DNA of 24,901 bases from Saccoglossus kowalevskii (Eukaryota; Hemichordata; Enteropneusta; Harrimaniidae), in assembly GCF_000003605.2 (NCBI RefSeq), contig NW_003124918.1:47771-72671 (forward strand), given 5' to 3'. Under the pieces are notes generated by a model. It saw nothing but the letters and a program-made list of their open reading frames with translations. It was not told the DNA's origin and searched no databases. Made by a program: the position numbers and the translations under genes. How positions within the stretch are numbered: the stretch's first letter is position 1; every line of letters starts with the position of its first letter. Shown in pieces: positions 9,801 to 19,200 of this stretch.

Positions 9801-12800
9801 GGGATCTTGCATACTGTGTGATAGGCAAACAGTTTGAAAGTTTCTTTTTATAGGTCAATGTTGAAATGTCGATCTTTGAAAGTGTAATATATGGCATTGA
9901 GATTGTTTTCAAGGTGTTTGACACCACTACAACACCTTTGTTTGTACTGTTTTAATTTTGGTTCACACATTACATAGTATCTTGCAGTGAAGAGAAAATG
10001 GTCTATTGAAAGAAATCTCAGATCAGGGGTGTAGAGTTTGTACTTCTCTATTTGGAATATTAAACTGATAGATAATTATTATTTTAACATTTCAAACCAA
10101 AATCAAACTGGAACTTAACCAAAACACTTGAAATTTACACCACCCCCCCCCTCCCCAACACTGTATATGCACTTGTGGATCATGCAATTTAAAATGGCAT
10201 TCCTATTATCACACATTCTTAAATACACAATGCTGAGGTATGTCTATAATCGTAATAGATCACGTTTTAATGATGCAATAAATGCTATATTTGTTTTATG
10301 TATGCTTCTAATATGCTGAACATGATATGCCAATTATCCATAGAAGAATGGTGTTTCAGGGATTTTTTAAAACAAGGGAACAGGGGCGCAGCACCCTCAT
10401 GCCATGACCATGCACCCCCTTACTCTGGGGAGCAAATCCTCTGGCAACCATAAAATTCTGATTGACCAGGAATCACATGTGGCCAGTCTTCAACTGTGAC
10501 CTGTCTGATAGTAATTTTGGTCACAAGGAAGACATAGAATGCTCCATTTTAACTTAGAATTATCAAAAACTCCACACCCTGGTAGGGAGAACCCTATCTC
10601 CCCCACTTGGTGGTGCCGCTGATTTGTAGTGCTCCCTCTTGCAGTTTTTTTACCCGAATACAAAATCATTCATTTACAACAGTTTATACCTAAAATAGAA
10701 CATAATTACCTTGTCAACTCCTCTATAATAGGGAATGCCTTTTGAATACTGTTTATTGAAATCAAAACCATGTTCTACCAAGAAAGAGAGTGCACCTGGT
10801 TCAACAATGTAGTCTTCATTGCATAGCATGGTGATATCAAATGACTGAACAGTGAATGAAACAACATCACCACAAGTCTGTTGAGGATTTATTTTGAAAC
10901 AGGAGAGTCCAAGGGATATCAGGGCTCTAGATTTCGCAATGTCACACATAGCTTTATATCTGTCATCCACTGAACTGCAAGAAAAAATTCAGAAAGTATA
11001 ATCAAGTTATATAACAAGCACTGTGATGAGCAAAATACTGTCCATGTTTTTAAGGTCTTTCAAACTACCAAACTTGCACAACATAGACATTGTCGGGGGT
11101 TGAAAACATAATTGCAGCCTGATCGCTCTTTCTGAAATCTAAATACCCTACGAGTTGGCTTTTTATTGCTCATATGGACAATGTCATTTTGATTGTTTTA
11201 AAGATTATTCACAGAAAAACATATTTCCAGAAAGGAAATGTTTTTCTGACAAGAATGGGTGAAATTTTATCTCCAAATGCATGTATATGCTTAAAATAGT
11301 TTTTATGAACAGATGAATGAAGAGTCCTGACAGATGCTAGGATATCTTGAAACTCACACACAAAAGATTAAATCTTGATGCCTGCATTTGATAATTGTAT
11401 ATATGTACTCTGCAATGTAACATCAGTTACAATTAAAGTCAGGTGTGTCATTGTTTACAAACACGCGTCTACCCATGAGGCTTTGAATTTATGAGTGCAG
11501 GTGATGACCTCTCCGCTTTAACGTGAATTTCAATAAAACTACTAAGCTGAGCTCACTCATCTCCTTGCATACATACCGGGTACTTAAAGAAGTTCAGAAA
11601 TAAATATATATAAATCATACATACTGTGCTACCAATAACTTCCTTGGACCAAGGCCGCTCAGCTCCTGAAACAAAATTAAACACAGTGTGACTACTTGTT
11701 AAAATGGTTCCAGGAAACTGGCTCAGAATAATTGGCATTACAGTCAATTTCAGTCATTTAATTAAAATTCCAAAACGGTTTCAATAGTTATAGAAACTAT
11801 TTTGAAATGCCTATTCCAGACAAGTCATTGTACGTTCCCTTTAATTATTGGCCAATTTACAACCATGCACTAAGGCACTGTGATTGGTCAAGTTTGTTTT
11901 TTCATTTATAAATATTTTATATAAAAAACATTTATGCCTTCATGGAATTCACTGTAAAAATAGTGGTTTTGATGAACAACTGCCAATCCACAGCTATATG
12001 AAATCTAACGAGTGTTATTGCACATCAATGTTTTCTTCCAGGGGGAGTGTTTCCATTCCACTGGAATGCGACAGAACAAAACCCACCTAAATAGTGATAT
12101 GGTCTGTATGGTCAGGAATAGCCCTGTGTACATGTCTGTTGTGCCCGCCGCTATGCCAACCTACAGACATGTACACAGGGCTAGGTCAGGAACTGAAAAT
12201 ATATGAACCTACAACTCATCTCTTTTTCTCAACTTCAAAATAACTATTAACTTGAACTTGATGAATTAAGGGTAGATCATTTAAAGTGGGGGAGTCGTCA
12301 CCTGCGCATATGTCAGATGCCCATTCTCACAGTCGGAGCTACGTCATGATCCCCCAAACGTTGCCAGGACCAATCACAAACAGGAAAAGACAATGAATTT
12401 TTGGATTAACACTTCTGTTTTCCCCCAAGCTAACAAAAAAATCTTTTGTCTTCTACTGACTTCCTGTTCCGGTCCGTCTGTGAGAATAGCGTGTCATTAC
12501 TTACAAACAAGCGTCTACCCATGCGCCTTTGCGTTTTTAGCGTGTGTTGTTATCGTTGTTTGGGACTCAATTCCCGCGCGTGCGCGGGTGACGACCCTCC
12601 CGCTTTAAAATAATGGTTCGAAGATTTGGGAAACAAATTTAAGTTTCAAAAATGGATTAATATATATATCACAAAATAGGTTTCATGACCATTGGCCTTG
12701 CAGAATAAATAAATGAATAAATAAATAAAGCCTTCCCCATAAACTATATTGGTCCACCGTCCCTCAACTTGAGGGACGGTGATTGGTCCACCCTTTATTA

Positions 12801-12927
12801 AAAAGTGTCATACCGCATCAGCAGCAACAAATGTGGCCGACTGGATCGCGAGCTGCATGGACGGCCTGAGTTCATGAAAATTATCCTTGTGGACATCTAC
12901 CACGGGGACCTGCGAAAACCATGCCAT
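6113..12927 (-). CDS. TOE1: TOE1, DEDD-family 3' exonuclease (target of EGR1 protein 1)
   Basis: TOE1 is a nuclear/Cajal-body 3'-to-5' exonuclease that trims snRNA and telomerase-RNA tails. Six exons with matching phases (12927-12814, 11665-11625, 10974-10710, 9236-8980, 8058-7884, 6895-6113) give 545 codons including TGA; human TOE1 is 510 residues. The N-terminus [12 protein letters not shown] and FVAADAELSGLG match human VPVVDV and FVAVDTELSGLG. Catalytic residues visible are D37 and E39 (exo I), D170 in [11 protein letters not shown] (exo II), and H464/D469 in [11 protein letters not shown] (exo III). A CCCH zinc finger, C-x8-C-x5-C-x3-H (residues 280-299), interrupts the domain, followed by a Lys/Arg-rich nuclear signal near 315-330. 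Human T of the DTE motif is A here. The ATG has a good context (ataATGG). The gene looks intact. Confidence 0.93.
7332..7515. mobile_element. MITE with inverted ends (copy B)
   Basis: Starts TACCGTAAAATCTGTATTA and ends TAATACAGATTTTACAGTA. Relative to 552-713 it is reversed: GAGGGGATGCGG and AAAATGGTAC of copy A appear here as their reverse complements. It lies in TOE1 intron 5. TA flanks both ends. Confidence 0.65.
7614..7859. repeat. Two diverged tandem units of the GATGGCTGCCAGTC repeat family
   Basis: Units starting near 7614 and 7770 both read TTATGTAT(T/G)TGTGAAGTT(C/T)AAACTTGA followed by TGGTCCAGG and then AAACAA(G/A)ATGGC. They belong to the family at 3085-4160. Located in TOE1 intron 5. 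Confidence 0.55.
7884..8058 (-). CDS. TOE1: TOE1 exon 5
   Basis: One base plus 58 codons. It encodes [20 protein letters not shown] and ends CMQYA, providing the first zinc-finger cysteine (C280). Acceptor ttttacag, donor gtgagt. Aligns with human LTLEFCNYPSSMRDHIDYR. Confidence 0.9.
8980..9236 (-). CDS. TOE1: TOE1 exon 4
   Basis: Eighty-five codons plus two bases. It begins [12 protein letters not shown] after acceptor cacctacag. It carries the exo II block [11 protein letters not shown] and the [20 protein letters not shown] region, matching human HNGLIDLVFLYQ and [20 protein letters not shown]. Donor gtaagt. A MITE end lies about 23 bases upstream of its acceptor. Confidence 0.93.
9260..9467. 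mobile_element. MITE with roughly 50-bp imperfect inverted ends
   Basis: The left end is TACTGTAAAATGACTAATTT followed by ACTGGGTTTAAATTTTGCT. The right end, inverted, is TACTGTAAAAAGGTTAATTA followed by ACTGGGTTTTAATTTTGCT. Internal GTGGGTTTTAAA motifs recur. It lies in TOE1 intron 3 and abuts the exon 4 splice acceptor (23 bases away). Confidence 0.6.
10710..10974 (-). CDS. TOE1: TOE1 exon 3
   Basis: One base completing the split codon, then 88 codons. It encodes [35 protein letters not shown] and [12 protein letters not shown], aligning with human [37 protein letters not shown]. Donor gtaatt after AAG. Confidence 0.93.
11433..11521. mobile_element. Short TTAA-flanked MITE derivative
   Basis: The GTGTCATTGTTTACAAACACGCGTCTACCCATG block and the end GATGACCTCTCCGCTTTAA match the right third of the element at 12281-12608. 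TTAA lies at both ends (11433-11436, 11518-11521). Probably an internally deleted or truncated copy. TOE1 intron 1/2 side. Confidence 0.45.
11625..11665 (-). CDS. TOE1: TOE1 exon 2 (41-nt microexon)
   Basis: Bounded by acceptor tttgtttcag and donor gtatgt. It reads [13 protein letters not shown] plus two bases that join exon 3 to make His. Phases fit on both sides (0 in, 2 out). It opens with the catalytic Glu (E39), so the D-x-E motif is divided by an intron. Matches human ELSGLGDRKSLLNQ. Confidence 0.9.
12119..12183. mobile_element. 65-bp miniature element with perfect 21-bp inverted ends
   Basis: The arms 12119-12139 and 12163-12183 are exact inverse copies (starting TAGCCCTGTGTACATG), with a 23-base centre. 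Immediate flanks are the exact 9-base direct repeats GGTCAGGAA at 12110-12118 and 12184-12192. Nine-base target duplications are typical of Mutator-like elements. It lies in TOE1 intron 1. Confidence 0.75.
12281..12608. mobile_element. TTAA-flanked MITE, 328 bp
   Basis: The left end is TTAA-AGTGGGGGAGTCGTCACC and the right end, inverted, is TTAA-AGCGGGAGGGTCGTCACC. A second inverted pair lies inside: CATTCTCACAGTCGGA near 12321 and its inverse near 12474. TTAA duplication plus AG-start termini suggest a Kolobok-like non-autonomous element. Located in TOE1 intron 1, ahead of the shared promoter. Confidence 0.65.
12702..12730. repeat. (AAAT)n microsatellite
   Basis: About seven AAAT units with one interruption (AATG). 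Confidence 0.75.
12748..12792. repeat. 27-nt palindrome between 11-bp direct repeats
   Basis: CACCGTCCCTCAA pairs perfectly with TTGAGGGACGGTG around one base (12755-12781). ATTGGTCCACC occurs exactly at 12748-12758 and 12782-12792. Each repeat carries an inverted CCAAT box. It lies 22 bases inside TOE1 intron 1 from the exon 1 donor, so it could be regulatory or a small insertion. Confidence 0.6.
12814..12927 (-). CDS. TOE1: TOE1 exon 1
   Basis: Thirty-eight codons from ATG (12927-12925) to donor gtatga at 12813, phase 0. It encodes [11 protein letters not shown] and FVAAD, with the first catalytic Asp (D37) one codon before the exon end. Too short to be found without family knowledge; I placed it by matching the human N-terminus. 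Confidence 0.9.
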
Positions 12928-13028
12928 TATTATTGTCAAACTTTCAGTCCAATATTTGCATTCCCTTCCGATATAATATTATTGCGAAACTGGCGTGTTT
13001 TCCATGGAAGCAGCCATTTTTAAATTAC

Positions 13029-13036
13029 TGACGTCA
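13029..13036. promoter_or_regulatory. CRE octamer
   Basis: Perfect TGACGTCA, the CREB/ATF full site, near the middle of the TOE1-MUTYH gap. Confidence 0.6.
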
Positions 13037-13060
13037 TTGTGCGCGGTGACCTAAGTTCAG

Positions 13061-13192
13061 ATGCGCATATGTATATTTCGCGGGAAAGTTGGGTCAGCTG
13101 TTGTCAAATGTTTATTTACATACCGACAATCGACGTCAAAAACCGATGTAGCGGTCATAACACACTGTGTGACAGAATCTTGTAAAGTAAAG
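13061..13192 (+). other. MUTYH: Possible in-frame 44-codon N-terminal extension of MUTYH
   Basis: From ATG at 13061 the frame is open into the exon 1 ATG (132 bases). The product begins MRICIFRGKVGSAVVKCLF. The first 28 residues carry six Lys/Arg and no acidic residue, as expected for a mitochondrial leader. Human MUTYH makes mitochondrial and nuclear forms from different starts. The segment overlaps the E2F-like motif, so it is coding only if transcription starts upstream. Confidence 0.35.
13076..13087. promoter_or_regulatory. E2F-type site
   Basis: TTTCGCGGGAAA; the minus strand reads TTTCCCGC, the E2F consensus. This would fit S-phase expression of a replication-linked repair gene. Confidence 0.5.
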
Positions 13193-13244
13193 ATGGGTCG
13201 AAAGAAGAACATTGCAGAAAAGAAGACGAAGATAAAAATGAATG
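13193..13244 (+). CDS. MUTYH: MUTYH exon 1
   Basis: ATG in good context (aagATGG). It reads [17 protein letters not shown] plus one base, before donor gtaatc. The split codon G|GT gives Gly with exon 2. The basic tail could be a nuclear signal. The frame stays open upstream to an ATG at 13061, giving a possible longer start. Confidence 0.75.
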
Positions 13245-16200
13245 GTAATCTCAACTCTTACTGTAATACTAAAACGATGTGCTTTCATCATATATGGTTC
13301 TATGAGTTCTATGAGGGTTAATATCCTAGACCGATTTGATACAAATTTTGCAAGTCCAAGGTAATTGTGTCCCTGAGATGATGGCAGAGTAACTACAGTG
13401 CGTGACAGAAATCCGCACCCAAGCTTTTTTTTTTGAGGTATCGAAGACCAGGGAGTTAGGGACATTTAAATCCAGTACTAGTTGCTGAGTGGCTTCAGTG
13501 ATGAGTAGCTTTCCCAGTTAGTAGTGCTTTGTTGCAGTAACTGGTCTTTTCATCAGAGTTGAGAATTAATGTTTTTTTGTGTCATTAACAACTGGTGTTT
13601 TATCCTTATGATTTGTGCAGTTGTTCTGGCAGAAATTCCTAAAAAAGTCCCATGCTCTGATATTGCCCCTTTCTTACTTCAACCAAGGAATATTCGATCC
13701 AAACTTCCTGTGTCTTTGAAAATCAAATCTTATCACTCTTGTGTTTCTGAGCGAAAAAAGGATGAGGACAAAAAAACTTTTTTTCGCCCAATCTTTCCAG
13801 TGGTTACATAGGTTATTTTATTATTATTGGCAAGATTCCAGGAAACAAGTTTATAATACATCTTTAAAAACATTCCAATCGCAGTTAAATTCCAATAGCA
13901 GTTAAAGCCAACCTTCCCTTCAAATAAAATAAATATGATTACCGGTATCTCAAGTGCTCAACACGCTCTAAGAACCTAGAGAATGTGTGCATATATGCTT
14001 TCAATTCTCAGTTCATTAATAGCTATATAAGTGAGTAACATGACATTGTTTCAATAGTAGTGTACATGTACTGGTACTCACAGAATCCAATCCAGACGAT
14101 ATGATGTATGTAAATTTGTAAACAAGACTCAAAGCCATATTTAATGTAATGTTCAACATAGGACATGTTTTATAAGGTACATAACTGACAATTACTTGTT
14201 CCTTAGGCAAAGCGATGAGGATGTTGACTGGAGTTTGTGTGCAAATAGAGCGTGCTCACTTAATGAAAGTGTGAACATGCCCATGGTCACTAGATTGTTC
14301 CATCAGTATTTGGAACTAATAACATTTTATTTGAATGCATTTAATGTGTGTATTTGAAAGCTTTATTTATGAATTATTAAACATATATTTTTGTTGTTGT
14401 GGTATTAAATAAGTCATCATTTTTCAATTTTTCCTAGGATGAGAACCAAAACCTGTTTTTTGTTTGCATAAATCTCTGCTGCTGCGAATGGATAATTTCT
14501 AAATGTTCACTTGTTTCCCACAAATACAGGTACAACTGCTGTGAAAAAAGAAGACTATCCATATCATTATTTTATTGAAGACTCTGTAATAACATCAATG
14601 AGGAAAAGTCTTCTGCAGTGGTACGATGAAAACAAAAGGGAGTTACCATGGCGAAAACTTGTAAGTTGGTTGATACTGACCTATGACCCCTATTATTCAA
14701 CACTATATTTTATTTTTATTAGATGTTTAATTTGGCAATACTCTGTACAAATATCATACCATAAAAATATTTTATTACATGCTTTGTGAATGAACAGTGA
14801 CAATGCCAAAAATGATTGTTATGAACACATCTTACACAGACTCACTAAGTTGCATAAGAATTTCTAGAAATTTCTTACAATATGCGTGACTTTTTCAATT
14901 TGCATCTGATCTTACTCACATTCCCTTGCATACCCTAATCTTATAAATCCTTGATCATTGTCGCATACGACCTATTTACCACTTCCGTGTCACTGAGAAT
15001 GTTCTAGAACTGTACTGTGTCTGGGTGGAATATTCTAGATTTTTTTAGAAACTGGTTGAATAGGTAATAGAACACTGTAGGAGTCAATAGAAGGTAATGG
15101 AACATTCTAGAAATTTGTAGTAAGTTCCAGACTCATTATGTATGCTGATGTAATGGTCTATTTATAGACAGTGGGGGTATATATAGGGGAGTTGTTCAGC
15201 ACTGAGATCAGATCGGAGATCTCGTTGAATTGTATTGGAGTTTAAGTATCTAGTTATTGGAGTAGTGGAGTTTTGCTGCGTTATTGTACTTGATGTTTAC
15301 AGAGTACAATAATACCAGTACCAGTTGAAACCTGATCTGTTGGCTCCGTGTTCGTATTTTATCATCGCCGCCAGGGAAGTCTTTCTGTTACTGTTGCCAT
15401 TTTGGTATTTGAACCATCACACCTGTACTATACCAATTACGGTAATATTACGTTGCGTGTGACAGATACAATGTATGTTAAACATATATTTTTGTTTTTT
15501 TCGAACTTCCACTGCACGATGACTATGATGGCTTTTTAAGACCGAGAGACACAGTATCTTTCGCAAAATTATTCATAAAAAATTCTCATAGTAAAAAATT
15601 AACTGTTTTAAACTTTCATAAAAAAAATTATTTGTGTGAGTTAGGATACAATGCAATCATTTTAGCTGTGAATATTTGACTGGAGTTATTGGGTATGATG
15701 ACACAATTGTTTAATTTGTTCCTGTCAACACTCTTTTAATAAATAATCAAATCACGAAAAATGTTCTCAATAATAACTTTTGTGTATTGTAATCCATATT
15801 TGTTATTGTTGCTTGGTGACAGTCACAATTAGAAGACGCTAATAAAAGGAGTTATGCAATCTGGGTTTCTGAGATTATGTTACAACAAACTCAAGTTGCC
15901 ACGGTGATTGACTACTACAATAAATGGATGCAGGTAACTGTGAATATTCAGATTATATTAATCAATTATTTCTTCAAATCTTTTGGCTTTTATATCAGGT
16001 TAAGATGTTTAAATTCAGAAACTAAAAGTGTCATCTTCTATGAGTTTATTATAAATTGATTGTTGGTTTTTGAATAGAAAATGGAAGGAAATAACGCAGA
16101 TAATGCTGTAGAAGGAAAAATACCCACAGTGCGAGACAGCCATGGAATTCAACTCTCACTAATATGATCATTACTTACAGTATGTCACTAAACAGTATGA

Positions 16201-19200
16201 CAAAAATGCATGATGCAAAGAAAGCCTATTCTATAAAAGTTCCATTGGTCGGCAGTTGGTTGACAAAAACTATCGTATTCCAGTACTTTATATTTTGAAT
16301 TCTTTGACATTAGGGAAGGAGACAGTGCCCTCTAATAAATTGACAGTCGATCTTCACCCCACCCTTGAGTATTTTACACTGATTCTTTGGGAGGGAGTTT
16401 GACACTTATGTAAAAAAATTCAAATTTCTCTACCTACCTGCCCTCTGTTGGCTTTAAAAAAATCTTTTGTTTTTATCTGTGAGAAAAAAACCAATAAATA
16501 CAACATAATATAAGGTTATTATGAGGATACCTCAAAGACAGTACAGCGGCAGTATCGATCGATGCGCAGTGGAAGCTGATGCGACAGCATACTGTCTGAG
16601 TGCATACTTTGAGGTATCCTCGTAATAACCTTATTATTATACATCTTTTCCTTCATGGGAATGGTGAAATCCAAAAAGTTGTGAACAGAATCAGCGAACT
16701 TCTTTGTGTGGAGTCTGGTCAAATCCTGGTGGCAGCCATGTTTGTTTTTATTATTAGAGGACGCTTACGCACATAATCATTCCATATTTGGAATTCGCAT
16801 TTCCTTATATGGTAGGATGAAAATATTCTGTAAAATACCGCAAATTTACTGCACGCTGTAACTTATGGCATTACAGTGACAGATGTATAATAATGAACAT
16901 TATTGAAAAAACTGACATGATTGGATAGCTCAGATTTTACTTGTTATAAATATTGGGATTATGCTGTTTATTTACAAAAAAAAAAAATTTTTCTTCTTTT
17001 TCTTTTCAGAAATGGCCGACGTTGCAAGATTTGGCTAAAGCAAAACTTGAAGTAAGTGGTGCATGTGGTGCATCCTTCAGCATTGAGTTTTTTGTATGAG
17101 AAAAAAACAAACATAATTTTTTCGAATAGACACAATTTTCTATTGGGTACATATTTTTTTTTTCAAATTATACCATTTTAAAGAATTTTGTGAAAGGTAG
17201 CAAAAATTGACTTCAGAATGAAAAGCTTATACATCAGCAGCTATTCAAATCTGTAAGAATAAAATTAAATGGTATTCTATGCCCTCTAGTTAACACCTGG
17301 AACGCAATTAGAAAATAAAATTGGAAAACATGAACTTACTATTTAATCATCAGTTATTTTTCTTATACCTTTACATAAAATTCACACAAGATCACTATTT
17401 GGGTGACAATAAAAATGATCGTTGCATCATGTTCTGTTCGATATGGAACTCATAGCGATGTATGTAAAATATATTGTTTGTTTATATGAAATTTGAACAT
17501 ACATTGTGTGAATGAACCTTGCCCTTTAATATCACTCCTTCAAAATTCATTTGAGCTAAATGGTTGTCAGTTAATTGTAACCTAGGCAATGAACCAAACA
17601 AAATACAAGAGTAACAGAACCAATTATTTCAGATGACAAACAAATGCTACTTTCAAAAAACATTTTATTCGTCAAAATAAAAATAATTTAATTTGACCTG
17701 GATTTCATGTATCCTAGGAATTTTTTTTTTCCAATTTATGATAATTCATTTTGTTATTAACGAACAAACCAAGTTTTATTAAATGGTCTTGTTCTGTGTT
17801 CTGTTTATTTTTTAGGAAGTTAATGAAATGTGGTCTGGTTTGGGATATTACAGTAGGGGTCGAAGGTTACATGAAGGAGCACAGAAAGTTGTGAATGAAT
17901 TGAACGGTGAAATGCCATCAACGGCTGATCAACTGTTGCAGCTACTGCCAGGGGTTGGTAGATATACATCAGCGGCTATTGCTTCTATAGCATTTAACGA
18001 GGTAATAAACTTAACACATTCAAGTCAGAATTTTTTTGATGACCTATTTAATATAAAGTTTATTTCATAGAAAATTGTACATTTGTGCGATGCTGAAATT
18101 GTGTTTTTCCTCTATTCATATTACTGTAATACTGATTTAATTTTGTGAACAAAATTTGTGAGTTAGTGTAAAATATGAATTTTTGTAGGCATTAGAATTT
18201 CTTCGGAGTGTCACAAAATTTTATTTTCACAAATCTCATTGAATCAGCAAATTCCTAGCAGTCAAAATTATATTTGTTAGTGTTTATGACAAAAAGCTGT
18301 TATGCAAATTAATATTTGAATAGTCATTGCATTTGAATATCTGCCAACAATTCCACTGAAAAAAAAACACGCTAAAACTACCGATGCTAATATTCAAATG
18401 TACAAAACTAATTAATGTTCCATCCATCGGTCATTATGTTTACTTATTTAAAATACTAGTGCATATGGATTTCTATGGTGAATTTCAAAAGCATGACATC
18501 ACTCTGTTGACAATAGGTAATAATGATGACAGAAATTCTAAATGTTATTGTTACAGGTAACAGGAGTGGTTGATGGTAACGTTATCAGAGTATTGGCACG
18601 GATGAGAGCCATCGGAGCTTGATAGCACCAGTCAATGTGTCATGGAGACATTTGGTAAGTGTACACCCTCCCTCATGGTAATAATGGGGCAAGAGTTCCT
18701 TTTGTACCCCCCATCCCTAACCTAACTCTAACACCCACTCCAGTTACCCAATTCATTTGTATATGCCCCCTCTAGATAACTATAGATGTCCATAGGAGGG
18801 GCATGTACAATTAAATGGGGAGTGCTGGAGGGTAAGGTTAGGGTTAGGGATGGGGATGGAGGGAACTGTTTCCAATAATGGTATGAGACATTCTGGTAAG
18901 TGTACACCCTCCCTCATGATAGTAATTACTGAGACATTTTGATAAGAAAACACCTTTGTTCCTGATGGCAGTATGTATTCAGACATTTTGGTAAGTGAAC
19001 ATCGTCCTTCATTTCACCACCAGATCCCTGTTTTCATCGCAAATGAACAAAATAGTCCTGTTTATAGTCCACACTTCCTTTTAGAAGATTTGGGCAAATA
19101 CAGCTAAATATTTTGAGTAAAATCTGAAAATTAACTCAAATTTTGTCAGTTGGCACCAGAATTAGGGTACATATTAAAGAATACAAGAAAAATATTTTGG

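Larger units (their letters stand above)
12928..13192. promoter_or_regulatory. Shared bidirectional TOE1/MUTYH promoter
   Basis: Only 265 bp separate the divergent start codons of TOE1 (minus, 12927) and MUTYH (plus, 13193). Visible motifs are CCAAT at 12949-12953, a YY1-like GCAGCCATTTT (13010-13020), a perfect CRE TGACGTCA (13029-13036), and the E2F palindrome-like TTTCGCGGGAAA (13076-13087). No TATA box stands out at a useful distance. The human genes are also arranged head to head. Motif use is inferred from sequence alone. Confidence 0.7.

Noticed and set aside
13569-13811. 80-codon frame after a TTTGTGCAG acceptor-like site in MUTYH intron 1
   Set aside because: Exon 1 and exon 2 of MUTYH join in phase without it, and the product matches nothing I recognise. 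Could be an alternative exon but there is no support.
18061-18260. Possible MITE around TTACTGTAATACTG
   Set aside because: There are weak inverted stretches (TTTGTGAACAAAATTTGTGAG and CACAAAATTTTATTTTCACAAA), but no defined ends or target duplication.
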